DNA from: Topomyia yanbarensis
Lineage: Eukaryota; Arthropoda; Insecta; Diptera; Culicidae
Length of the DNA: 64,000 bases
NCBI RefSeq assembly: GCF_030247195.1
Contig: NC_080672.1
Location: 305,009,115 to 305,073,114 of the forward strand
Reading direction: 5' to 3'
A model generated the notes under the pieces. It saw nothing but the letters and a program-made list of their open reading frames with translations. It was not told the origin of the DNA and made no database searches. This document shows positions 1 to 12,600 of the stretch, piece after piece (position 1 is the stretch's first letter; each line of letters opens with the position of its first letter). A program made the position numbers and the translations under genes.

Positions 1-1690
1 ATGAAGCTAAACAATATCCATTCAGCTAATAGAAAAGATAATTATCATAAAAATATTTTATTAAAAATTCGATTATGTATAGCAAAGTACATAGCAGCGA
101 ATTTCTAGTTAAGGATTGTATAAAAGTGATCACTACTATTTAAATATAACTTTCAGATAATTTCACATGGCAAGTTTTAAGTAATTTGAAATGTTAAACG
201 ACAAAATTGGTACCTTCAAGCTAACGCACTGTGTTGTATGTAATAAACAGACTAAAAAACAATATTCATTTTAATTAACGATATCTGCTAATCTTGCACT
301 CCATAGCATATCAATTAATCCTAAGTCAAAATGTCACATATAGTATACCAAAGCTTTGCTAATATTTTGTAGATGTGATGTTTTGCGTTGTGATGTTTCT
401 CCAAGTCGACTGTAGTTAGTATGTTTTTCTAATGCCAAACCTCATTTCTACACTCTCGGTTGCAATACAGCACATGAAATATATCACAACTACAAGCCCG
501 TCTCTCTAATCGTCACAGTAAAATGTACCATCTACAAACGGTGTTGCCAAGACAACATATGTAAAAAAGCATAATAGCAAAAGTGATCGGCAAAATGTAA
601 TAAAATAATAGTTATCAATTATCTCCCTATTATCTTCGCGAAAAACATGTAATATGCTTATACGATACTGCAATGAGTAAATGCAGAGGTGATAGTAGAA
701 TTAATAGCCTTCTGTGTGCTTTAATTGTTAAATAAATTTGAAAGTTGCAAGGAAATTTTTGCACGCGATTTTCTCCGTTTGACGTTTTTGTTAGATATGA
801 TGTAAGGAAAAAACGCTCTAGATTTGTCTGTTTGACTGGATCGAGTAAAAAAAACTGGAAGAATCCAGTTTAAACTGGAAGGTTGGCATCGCTGTCCGCA
901 ATCTCGGTGGCCACGCTGAACTTTTTTTTTGTTTGTAACAGCCATGCATTCCTCTCGCGTATTTGCTATAACACACGCAGTTTTCAATTTATCGGCAACA
1001 ATTCTCGAAAAACTGTCCGCCATAAATATACAGTGTAAACAATACACTCTAAACTACTTTTGCTCAAATTTTCCGGAACAAATACCCAATGAGTAATTTA
1101 CTGCAGCATTTTTTCGTGATGCAATTTGATGTAAAACACCCTCTAATCGCGTTTTTCTCGAAACCGCGTTTTTTTTAAAATTGGCGAACACGATAACTCA
1201 AGAACTAATCAACGAATTGACTTGATTTTTTTATGAGGATTCCTAATATGTATAACCTGTCGATGTACCACAGAAAACTGAATAAAAAAAATGTTCTCCC
1301 TATTATTCTGAAGAAAAATAAGCAATTTTTACAGCAAAAGTATGAGATTTTTCGGTCTTCATTTTGCTCTAACTCGACCTTTTTTATATTTTTGTGGTTC
1401 ATCGACTGACAACAAGTCTAAACTTTACAAAACTTAATAAATTTATCGAGAGACGCTCCTCGCCTTGGAAATGGTTGGACGTCTACTATTGAAACGCTCG
1501 TATGTGTGGCTCTGTGTAACTGGGAAATTTTTTTTCGTGCACAATGAATGTATAAAGCGATCCTAACATTACACAAAAGATCTATTGTTGCTTGCCTTCA
1601 AAATCGTAAAACAAAATAACTTTCCTTTTGAGCACTTTACACCAGACACACCTCTTAAATTGCTTAAAAATAAAGAAACCTTCTCTGCTG
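1..1690. other. Gene-free AT-rich flank
   Basis: No gene or transposon domain was recognised here. The longest open frame (721-1047, minus) has no motif I know and its composition resembles random AT-rich sequence, so I do not call it coding. The stretch ends at the terminal TA of the motif-array element that begins at 1693. Confidence 0.5.
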
Positions 1691-1798
1691 TACCCCATAT
1701 GGCATAATCGACGTTTGGCATAACGGGTTTGGCATAAAGGCGTTTGGCATAATGGACATTTGGTATAATACTTATTGGGGAGTGAATCCAAATTTATC

Positions 1799-2156
<358 letters not shown>

Positions 2157-2756
2157 CGTATTTTTAATAGGTTAAAAGGGTTAAATTTAGCAAGTAAGAT
2201 TACTGTAATTCGATAACTTGATTAGAGAGCAACATGTACAGAACTACAGTAGAATACAGAAGTATAATAGGGATCTTATATTTGAAAAAATTGTGTCAGT
2301 TTTTCATATGTATTGATTGCGGGTGTCCTTACGAGTACACTCATATCATTCTTAAACCTTCATTATTCTTTTCTGATTTTTAAATTAAAAAAAACAAGTT
2401 AAATTCAACCAACAAACTGACAGTTGTCCTACTAAATGACTTACCTGCAAATAACTCGTTCGCCTCATTGTTAACCGGGACAGCAACCCACACAGCATGA
2501 TCTGGTACTTTTGCAATCCGCTAGCAGCCTGCCATCCCAAGTTTCATCTGCAAACTATGGTACAAATGATAAGGCAACCTATAGAGTCGTGGAAGTGGCA
2601 TGGGTTTGGATGTGCTATTGTCCTAAAAGGAAACAAACTAAAAATGTTTTTTTTCCAATAGTTTTGGGCGTAAAATTGAAAATGGATTGAGGTACTAATC
2701 TGCATCAGAATATGTCTTATCCTGCACACCCCTAAAGATCCCTATTGCGTTATTCA

Positions 2757-3106
2757 TAAAGAAGGGTGAATCACTATACTTTTCATATATTTATTTATTA
2801 ATATGCACATAATAATATACATATTGCGCGTACGAAAGGTTCCTCCACGTGCTTCGAGCGCTGACGTGTAGAGGCTCTTATACAGCCAAACCCGTGTTTG
2901 AGCGAAAAGCGTGGCGGTAAGATTCACGCGCGCAGGGTTCGATTGACAAATTCATAACGCCGGAAATGTTGGTAAAAGAAATTTGGGATGGTAAATTTTG
3001 CGTGGAATGCCCTATATACTTGTAAAGAAGGGTGCATAACTATTCTTCTGCGCATAATAATAAGTAAATGTTATATGAAAAGCATAGTGATACAGCCTTC
3101 TTTTCA
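2757..3106. repeat. Imperfect foldback repeat
   Basis: The segment starting AAAGAAGGGTGAATCACTAT at 2758 is repeated in inverted, diverged form at about 3055-3104 (GATACAGCCTTCTTTT). Arms are about 50 bp. A third AAAGAAGGGTG occurs near 3025. It lies within the TTTGGCATAA element and looks like a small nested MITE. No target duplication was settled. Confidence 0.45.
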
Positions 3107-4406
3107 AATAACAAAATTATACATCGGTAGTCTGCTGTAGTACTGTACATGTGACTCTTTCAAGGTATCGAATAACGGAAGTCTTACTTACTGAATTTAT
3201 ACCACGTAATCCAAAGGATCCTTTTAACCCGTTAAGAATAATATGTGCAAATGTGCCTATCTTTAGTCGTTTTTGTGGTGATCTTTCTAAATACTTATAG
3301 ATTGCGTGATTCTCACGACATGGAAATTTTTTTTGAGTTGATTCCATCCAAACATCGTATATATGACAAAAGTTGATATGATAATTTTGAATTCACTCCT
3401 CAATAAGAATTATTCCAAATGTCCCTTAACCCCAATAGGTATTATGCCAAATGTCGATTATGCCAAACTTCCATTATGCCAAATGTCCCTTGACCCCCCA
3501 ATAGGTATTATGCCAAACGGCTATTATGCCATATGGGGTACACCCGTTCAGTAATTATAATTTGGGAAACAAAGCTGGCTACGTTTTTGATTGAGATGTA
3601 CCGAATATTTCGCCGCTTTTAAATATAAACTGACTGTGGTCTCACCAAGTTTCTAACGCCTTTATGTATTGTTAACCGCTTTATTCAATTCGTATATTTG
3701 CAGAACGGTTACAAATTACCTATAATTTGTAAGTGTTTCATTAGAAAGCTGAAATTCAAGGTCACCTATTTTGCTTACGTTAATTGCGCTTTGTAGGCGG
3801 TTTATCTGATGGACCTACGTATATTAGGCACCTTGCAATGCTTCCTGAGCAGAATAGGCACAATATTAGTGTTTTAATTTAATCAAAATGATACAGCTTA
3901 GTCTTATCGTGAGACTACTAATGATCACCGATTGTGACTTAGCGTAATCAACAGGTATAACCTATAAACTAAATCAAGAGAAATTCATTACATTTGTTTC
4001 ACCCTCGTAAATTATTTGTTGCTGTAACTTTCTACCTCTCTATAAACTTCTAATTAATAAATCAATCCTTGCGGTACACTATGGGCATCAATTTAATTTT
4101 CAGCTATATAGCTATAATGGAAATTTATCGAATTCAGTCGCACCACGATGCTGCACATTCTACCTATCTGACTATTATATTTCTCGATCGACCTGATAAG
4201 ATCAAAGTGATCGACGGTGAGTATTCTGATATCAGATAACACCGACTTTCGGTCGAATATGTTAAGTAGTGGCCTAATATTAATAAATTATATAAAAGAA
4301 ACAAAATAAAAAAAGTTCCTATATGATTTTATTTAGGTCGACGCATTTTCTGATTATGTCACATCAAACAATTAAAATTACGCTTCATACGGGTGTCCAT
4401 TTCGCC

Positions 4407-5382
4407 AGTAGATACAGAACACTAGATTAGGATTGTCGCTGATGTTCCCATTGTTTTCGCTTCAAAGCATCCCTCTAAGAACGGTTGGTTGGTTTCAAAA
4501 TCGTCCAATGAAGGACGTTCATTGGACCAATTTGGACAACGTCCAAATAAACGTTCAACAAACGTCCATCGTTGGACCCGTGTTGAACGATTTTGAAACA
4601 AATTTTTTGGACGTCTCAGTGAAATGTTTGTTTTGTTTTCGGTATATATCTGTCAAAGTATCGCACGTCTCTCTGGTGAAAGTCTTTGGTACACACAGAA
4701 AAATTTGGCCGCTTTGTAACAACAACAAATTGTTTCATGGAAATTCAAATTGATAAAATGCAGAGTTTGCATATATTTCATTTCAGTCTCTTTTGTACTG
4801 CTGTGATGTTTATGCATTAAAGAGACGAAAATGTCTAATGCATCAAATTTACAGCACGAGATGCAGACAGAAAAAATGATGTTAATTTGCTATGAATCAA
4901 ATTTCTATGTGGCATACTATTATACTTTTGATGCACGGTATACGAATTTCAATAGTTTTCACATGATATTTATGTGTGACAGATAATTTTTATGTGTTAC
5001 TACAAATTGCAAAACATCATGTGTGAAATCAATCAATTAAATATAGCGATTTTTGTCGGTGTAAATTTTCGGTTGTTATTGTTATGAAATGAAAGAGTTT
5101 GTATATACCTACCGCACAAAGAAATGAAAACTTATCAAAATTCAGTACAGATTTAGACGATTTATGCATTCTAATACAATAATACATCAGCCAAGAATGG
5201 CCATTGTTATACTGGCTAAAAGACACAAAAATGATTAGTCGCTATGAAACAACGATAGAGGAATTTCTTTTTTGCTTTTTTTTTCTTTTTGGCCCATGTG
5301 ACAGGTATATACCGGAATCAAAACAATGATGTTCCTACCACTGATGCTAGCGACAATCCTAATCTAGTGTTCTGTATCTACT
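4407..5382. mobile_element. 976-bp MITE with 34-bp perfect TIR and 8-bp TSD
   Basis: The terminal inverted repeats are perfect over 34 bp (4407-4440 and 5349-5382), beginning AGTAGATACAGAACACTAGA. The flanks carry an exact 8-bp direct repeat ATTTCGCC (4399-4406 and 5383-5390). The interior has no transposase. It interrupts the hAT-like repeat just downstream of its dimerisation-domain frame. An 8-bp duplication fits hAT or P-type elements, but the terminal bases do not fit the usual hAT start, so the superfamily is open. Confidence 0.88.
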
Positions 5383-5690
5383 ATTTCGCCGCTCTCCAGC
5401 AGTAGCCGACTCCGATGTTGCTGATATATGAGTCCCTTTCAAAGGAAAAAAAGCTTTCGCTCACAACAGTACTTGCTGGACCTGAAAGGCAACGCTTAGC
5501 GATTTTCAATGCTTGTGGGTATTTGTGTTTGTTTGTAGCCAACCAAGCATAGGGGCTTTGTTTTCTATTTATATCTTTTCCCGAAAGATAATGTTCCAAC
5601 TTGTTTCTTATTGGGCAGATGGATGGGTCGATTGTTTGTTGTTGACTTGCTCCAATTTCTGCAGAGCACTTCATAGCTGAATCCTACTTG
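5383..5690 (-). pseudogene. hAT transposase C-terminal (dimerisation) fragment, copy 1
   Basis: The minus-strand frame contains a YAWLATNKHKYPQALKIAKR segment followed by a PASTVVSE-type motif, the characteristic hAT C-terminal dimerisation region (W..N...YP.L...A...L..PAS...SER.FS). Only about 100 residues remain and no catalytic DDE region is visible. Key positions have drifted (SESFFSF where SERFFST is usual). It lies beside the 976-bp MITE, which cuts its 3' side. The family assignment is firm; the element is dead. Confidence 0.8.
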
Positions 5691-5747
5691 GACTCATCAA
5701 ACGCAACACTTGTGATTTTGATGATGTTTATTGTCTAAATCTCTATA

Positions 5748-7422
5748 CAGTGACACAATCTTATTTTCGTACACCACTATGCGGAATGCTTATATGCATT
5801 TTACATGTAAAACAGTTTACGAGACATTTTATTTATGTAGAAATAGCTTACTAGATAGCATAGGGAAGATACAATAATTATCTTTGTACTACAAAAACTC
5901 ATTATTCCAAAAATAATCATAATTATAAAGATAGTCAAATATACACGCAATCTCATATTCGTACAGTACACATATTTTTTTCTCAAATCAATTGAAATTA
6001 CTAGATTAAATATTCAATGCGGTAGCTTTTGTTTGTAATTACAGTTTTCAATCGTATTAGAATGCTGACCACTAGTTTTGGTGTGTATTCAACATAAATT
6101 TTATCCCATTCTTCTAAATAGTAGTTTCTAAGATCATTCTCGTTATAATTCGGATAGTTTTGCACTTTTTATCCAAATACTCCCAATTATTTTTCTAATC
6201 AGTTAATAAACGGAGTACGCAGTAGAGAATCCATAACATTTAAACAATTTTAAATTTACTCTGAAGTATTTTGCACGCTTTATGCTTTAGGTTCTTCTCC
6301 TTATCGAATATCCAATATTCACTATTTCTTAGTAAAAGTTCCATTTTACGAAAGATTTGCTTTAAGATTTATTTTAAGATATTCATATTTAAATACACAT
6401 TCTGATCCATCATTCCATCAATGAAGACCAAATTTCTAGCACTTCTAGTGGACCTATAATACCCCATACAATAAATCTACTGTCCCTGCGCTTAGCTGCT
6501 GTTATAAGACTATTACATCCAGGTCTGAGTTCGATTTTCTCCACTCGAAACAACATTCATTTGAGTCAAAGATGTTGAATTTGGACTCGTAGACAAAGTT
6601 TGCAATCTTTTCAATATTCCGATAAAATGTTTCAATGTTGTTTAGTAAATAAAATTCAATACATTGTTCTTCTCATTGATGAGCAGCTTCCTGCTCAGAA
6701 TACAGGCATTGTAATTGTCCGTTCTCCATACATTGCGAGCCGTACCAGAGCAGACTTATACTTAAATGCTATGATTCAATTTATTTATCATGTGTATATC
6801 ATTAATTACTCGATTTTCCCAAATTTTTCTAATTAAAAATCGTTTATCCCTCATCGTAAATTGTTTACAGTTAAAGTTTTTCGAAATATCTGCTCTACGT
6901 TTCGCCACATCAAAGCTTTTAATGACATTTTAAATAGTTGGACGCAATCTTTGAACAACTTCAAAGATTTCATGAAGTGATTTACCTTCATTTTGGTGAG
7001 TAATAATTAGTTTTCGTCCCATAATGGCAGTTAGTTTACTTTTTTAACCATTACGTTAATTTGAGGGAATTTCTTAAACTAGTGTAGAGGAAACTGTGCC
7101 AATGGACCTTTTTTGTTGTCATAAAATCTATTTTCCTAAGTACAACAAAAAAATAAAGAAATAACAGGTCTTAAATTACAAATTAATTGACTTTTCAAAA
7201 GTGTACGAATATGAAATTGTGGCATTTTCACACCAAGTAATGATTTTTTCTGTGTGGTGTACGGAAACTTGCACACTTTTGATTACAAATGATAAAAAAA
7301 TGACAGATGATGATTCTACTGCCACATTTACAAAACGATACCTATATTAAATAGCGCAAACATTTATGAAACAATATTGAACATATACACTAGAGGTGTA
7401 CGAATATGAGATTGCGTCACTG
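5748..7422 (-). mobile_element. Tc1-like transposon with IR/DR ends
   Basis: The element is 1675 bp with imperfect TIRs reading CAGTGACRCAATCTYATWTT from each end, flanked by TA (5746-5747 and 7423-7424). Each end also has an inner copy of the same binding-like motif about 195 bp inside, in the same orientation (5946-5965 and 7199-7218), the IR/DR layout known from Tc1 elements such as Sleeping Beauty. A minus-strand transposase relic occupies 7030-6050. It inserted at a TA of the hAT-like repeat. Confidence 0.85.
6050..7030 (-). pseudogene. Degenerate Tc1/mariner-type transposase
   Basis: Reading minus from 7030, the N-terminal helix-turn-helix region is recognisable (NEGKSLHEIFEVVQR, then a TMRDKR segment). 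A DESKFNIF block near 6585-6565 is the usual region of the first catalytic Asp, and a NDLRNYYLEEWDKI segment near 6145-6100 matches the C-terminal end of the family. In-frame stops and frameshifts are numerous, and the central catalytic QDN region and the third acidic residue are not readable. Length and order fit a roughly 340-residue transposase. It no longer encodes a protein but is diagnostic for the element around it. Confidence 0.8.
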
Positions 7423-7557
7423 TACATACACTGAAAAAAATCCAAACGGTAATTCTATTTGCTTCAAACCGTTTAAAATTCATTTGAAGAAGAAATGCTA
7501 TTGTTATCACGCACACATACCTTCTATGTGTCAACTGTATAAACTATGTATGCACAC

Positions 7558-9202
7558 TAGAGTGGCTCGAATATGACATTTTTCAGCACAGCACTTTTTG
7601 AGTTCCTTTTGTGGTCCCAAATGCCTGTGCAAAATTTGGGAGCGGTCGGTTGCTTCCCGGGTTTGCGCATTGCGACCAAAGTTTGTATGGGATTTTATAT
7701 GGGGAAATCAATTATTTTGCATTTACGTTAATAAAGTTCGCTATTTCATTCAATATGAAAAACCAGCTCTATAAAACTATAGTTCAAACCTTGGTTAACA
7801 ACTTTGTCGAAGACGGTAACTAGCTAAGAGTTTTCAAAAAATAGTTATAACGATTTTAAAACTTATGGTTCAATCCAAATGCTTATTATTATTTCTTCCA
7901 ACACTGTCAGTACACCACGACACCGATACTTTAAACTTAAATAAATGAGAATTTAGTCATCACAGACACTTGGAACCTTTGAATGGAATGTTCAGAATGA
8001 ATTGCTGAATAACGTAGACGTAGTCAGGAAATAAAAATAAGCGGGCGCGGGGGGGGGGGGTGTTGGCCACTTCCCAGATCACTTTTTAGATAGTTTAGTA
8101 TAACATAAGGAGCACACCTTCAACGCAGGTTTATATCGCCGAATTAAAAATTAATCTCGCGTGTTTGAGTGCTACTCTTTAAGAGCTCTACTGTTACCTC
8201 ATTTAAAATGGTACAACGGTTTATGTGTTTTACATATTTTAAAACCCTATTTCTTAGCCGTTCAGAGCCAAAATAAAAAAAAATGCATATCCTTAGATTC
8301 CTTGAAATCTCGGAATTGTTTCTATTGACGTTTTCGTTTGAGAATCTAGGAACGAAACCAGGATAGTTACTTCAAACAAGCGTTTTTTGATGAAATTGAG
8401 TTAGGTTCACGCAGGTGGTGATGTTGGCGAACCAGAAACATACTTCAGGTTAGAACCCAACGCGATTTCCAGACCTGAGTTAGTTTTTGTATCAAGTAAA
8501 AACAAAACATAAATTTGCAGGTGTAAATCCTAAATATTGTAAATATTATTTCCCACAACATAGATTGTAGTATGATTCATATTTGGGTCTCAAGATATTG
8601 AGAAAGTTCAGTCGTTAACATTTACAAGGACGTAATGATTCTTTGTCTTATACAAAACAATCTTAAAAAGGGACTGGGGAGTACACAAGCCCCCCTCTCT
8701 TCTTTTCAATTTCTGACTACGTCTATGTTATTCAGCATTTCATTCTGAACATTTCATAACAAGTCTCTGTGATGAATATATTCTCATTTATTTAAGTTTT
8801 TAATGTCGATGTCGGTGGTGCACCGGCAGTGTTGGAAAAAGTAATCAATTTCTGCATTTGGATTTTACCATAAGTTTTAAAATCGTTATTACTATTTTTT
8901 GAAAACTCGTAGCTTGTTACGGTCTTCGACAAAGTTGTTAACCAAGGTTTGAACTATAGTTATATAAAGCTGGTTTTTCATATTGAGTGAAATAGCAAGC
9001 CTTATTAACGTAAATGCAAAATAATTGATTTCCCCATATAAAATCCCATGTGAACTTTGAACGCAATGCGCAAACCCGGGAAGCAACCGACCGCTACCAA
9101 ATTTTGCCCAGGCATTCGGGACCACAAAAGGAACTCAAAAAGTGCTGTGCCCGTTAGTTTTAATCATTTTGAAGTTTTCCCATACAACCACGAGCCACTC
9201 TA
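7558..9202. mobile_element. hAT-type foldback element with about 480-bp arms
   Basis: Ends are TAGAGTGGCTCG, perfectly inverted, inside an exact 8-bp duplication ATGCACAC (7550-7557 and 9203-9210). After a short unmatched stretch, long inverted arms run from about 7600 to 8040 and from 8695 to 9150. Open frames 7611-7823 (+) and 9125-8892 (-) are the same sequence in the two arms, not genes. TAGAG ends plus an 8-bp duplication fit the hAT superfamily. The spacer includes a run of 12 G (8049-8060). No transposase is present. Confidence 0.85.
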
Positions 9203-9449
9203 ATGCACACACATAAGTCATATGTGCATATTGTTATAGAATGGGGTTTTGTGTGCCTAATAGCTATGAAATGTGAATGTATCAGGAATCAGTAGCGTCT
9301 GGCTCAAATGGCACGTTCCCCATGTTGATCGGAGATTTGTGCCTTGCCAAGAATCGTCTTTTCATCATTTTACTGATGAGAAGGATTGGGGAAGTGGTAA
9401 GGTTAGAAGTAAGGAAAACAACGACACATAACAATTAAAACAGAGCATT

Positions 9450-9625
9450 CTGCACCCCCGGAGTGATGCTGAACGATCTGCAGGTGCTACAACAGCAGGA
9501 ATAAAACTTCCAACCCCCGGAGGGATTTAGAACCTCTACTCAAACAGTGAGCGGATATATCAACACCCCCGAGGTGATATTGAGATAACAGAACGACAAC
9601 ACCCCCGAAGAGATATTGTCATTCA
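9450..9625 (-). repeat. 3' tail repeats of the Loa-like element
   Basis: Four or five diverged units built around ACCCCCGGAGTGATG / ACACCCCCGAGGTGATATTG are spaced about 45-60 bp apart, immediately 3' of the ORF2 stop. Such short 3' repeats in place of poly(A) occur in several non-LTR clades and may matter for reverse-transcriptase recognition. Function is inferred from position only. Confidence 0.6.
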
Positions 9626-9640
9626 AATACGGCTAAAAAA

Positions 9641-12600
9641 CTATAGCTCTTTACCACACTGGGTTAGGAACAAAAGCATATCCTTAAATTTCAGCTCTCT
9701 GTACATAGGTTCATCTATGTATGGAGAACCAAAAATCCGGATGCGCAATTGAATTAATACAGGGCAATTGCATATCAAATGATATGATGTTCCGTAATCG
9801 GATTCACAAAGATCACATGAATAATACTCAGCGCGCTGAATAGTAGCCATGTGATAATTGAGTTTGCAATGTCCATCCAGTCAGTGTCCTGACCAGAATA
9901 CTGCAGTTGTGCTTGGAAAAATGCAACAAATTTCTTGACATTTTCGGACTCACATCCGGCAGAAAAGCCTTTGTTTGAACGCAAGTTTGCAAGCTACGCC
10001 AATGGTTGGCATGTTCGAATGCAGCCCAAGAGCGAATCTTGTGCTTTATCCAACTTATTGACAGTGGTAGAACTGGTTCTGGACCAACGAAATCAGTCGC
10101 AGCGCCAGCTCTAGCCAATTCGTCCGCCCATTCATTTCCAGTAATACCGGAATGACCGGGTACCCATAGAAGGTAGATAGCATTTGAAATGCTAAGTTCT
10201 TCGATTTGAGTTCGACATGCGATTATTAATTTCGATCTCGAATCTGCCGAACTAAGTGCTTTCAGGGCAGCCTGACTGTCAGAGCAAAAATAGATTCTTT
10301 TACCGAAAATTCCCTGTTGAAGTGCGGATTGTACGCCACAGAGAATCGCAAAGATTTCTGCTTGGAATACGGTACAGTATCTACCAAGCGAATGAGATTG
10401 GTTTAATCTCATCTCATGACAATAGACACCAGCACCGGCTCGGCCCTCCAACAAAGAACCGTCCGTGTAACAAACTACGTATTCTTCAAGTTGTCGCTCC
10501 ATCCAGCCAGACAGCCATTCCTCACGAAGAGGAATTCTCACATTGAAAGTTTTAGAAGGAAAACTACATGTGAGTGTAAGGTCACTGGGAGCAAGTGTAT
10601 ATTCATCCCAAGTAACCATTTGGGGCCACAGTCTTGTGTGGCTAGTTACACGATCTATTGGGTTACTGTTCCAGAGCCCAGTAACCTTAAGACGGTATGC
10701 ACAAGAAAGTGCTTCTTGTTTCAGAAACACATGTAGTGGTTTTATGTTCAAGAGTGCCTCGAGGGCAGCAGTAGGTGTTGTCGAGAACGCACCAGTCATC
10801 GCCATCAAGACCATCCTCTGAAGATGGTTTAACTTTGATTGGATTGTCATGACTTCTCCCTTCTGCCACCAAACAAGGCACCCGTATGCCAGTATTGGTC
10901 TAACAATTGTTGTGTAGATCCACTGAATGTACTTGGGTTTGAGTCCCCAAGATTTGCCGAAAGCCCGTCTACATTGGCCAAAGGCCATGCAAGCTTTCTT
11001 GATCCTGAAATCGATGTGAGCTGTCCAATTAAGTTTTGAGTCGAGAATTACCCCACCGTACTTAACTTGATCTTCGACAATAATTTCAGGGTCAAAAAAC
11101 TGCAATGGACGAGCTCCGGTTGTAATCCTTCGTTGTGTGAAAAGCACCATTGAGGTTTTATTTGGATTAACTAATAGTCCAACACGAAGACACCACCGCT
11201 CAACAACACATCGTCGTGCTATCTTATGACAAACGCCATTTTGGGGTAAACTGAGTTAGATATGCCACATTACTTGTTTGAAAAATCTCTACAAAGTGGC
11301 ATTTTCAGAATTTTGAACTTCTACTTGGTTACTTAGATACAGCGAGAAACATGATGAGAAATTGTGAGTTGTTTGCCTCAAATCACTGTATCTAGGAATT
11401 TGCTCAAGTTATATTGAAGTTTTGAATGTTTTTATGTCTGAAAATGTCTGAGGAACACAATGGCATAAACATTTTCAAAAGAAAACTACACGAGTTATGA
11501 GAAAAACACAGTTTTAGTTTTAAAGTGGAAATAAAGGATATTTGGCAACACTGTAACCAAAAATAACTATTTTTCTAGACTCCCTGACTCATTTCCTTCA
11601 AAATGCATTTCACCGATTGTTTATAGACTATATGAATGCAAAGATGTGAATAAAAGTTAAAAATTGATGATTTTTTTCTATGGAAAAATTTTCATGCACG
11701 ATTATGACACGTCATACAAATTTTGTCATCAATACACGCCTATGACACGTGTGAGTGCGACTTTTGTTTACATTCATAGTAAAAACTCGCAACATAGTCA
11801 AGCGATCTTCGTAATATTTGAGAGATTAATGCAGAATAGATAGAAGCATCAATTGTCTTCTTTGGATTGTTTATGCCATTTATAAGTTTCAAGATATTCA
11901 ATCTCAAACTTTAAAAATCGTTTTTCTCGAAATGTGCTAAATGGCGCTTGTCATAAGATAGCACAACAGCGACGACATAAGGCTTGTTGCATCAAATCAA
12001 AAAGTGTGTTAATGCAAATACCGGTGATCATTATATGATAATCATCGGCGAAACCGTACGTCGGAAACCCAAGCTCATTTAGTTTTCTCAACAAGCTATC
12101 GGCGACAAGGTTCCATAGAAGTGGTGACAGCACACCACCTTGAGGACATCCGCAGACACTCAGTTTCCTCATCTCTACTTGTCTTAACGATGAGCACAGA
12201 TGTCGGTTGCTAAGCATTGCGTGTATCCAGTTCGTGATATATGAAGGTACTCCATGATCTCGTGCTGCTTCCAAAATGGATTCGAAAGACACGTTGTCAA
12301 AAGCACCTTCAATATCGAGAAAAACTCCTAAACTTGATTGCTTTTGTGAAAAAGCTTTTTCAATGTTGTAGACAACATTGTGTAACAGGGTGGTAGTAGA
12401 CTTCCCCCGCTGATATGCATGTTGCATTGCATGCAGCGGGTGCTCGCCCAAGCTACCATCCCGAATGTAGTGGTCGATTAAACGTTCCACTGATTTGAGA
12501 AGGAAGGAGGTCAGACTGATCGGTCTAAAGCTCTTTGCCTCCTCATAAGTGACGCGGCCACCTTTGGGAATGAATTTGACAGTTATTTCCCGCCACGCTA

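Noticed and set aside
721..1047. 108-codon minus frame at the left edge
   Set aside because: No recognisable motif, no neighbouring exon with matching splice sites, and composition like the flanks.
7611..9125. Two homologous 70-77 residue frames facing each other
   Set aside because: They are the two arms of a foldback element; no start context, no motif, and decay differs between the arms.
10256..11039. Plus-strand frames across the Loa-like element
   Set aside because: The minus frame carries RT and RNase H motifs; the plus frames are antisense shadows.
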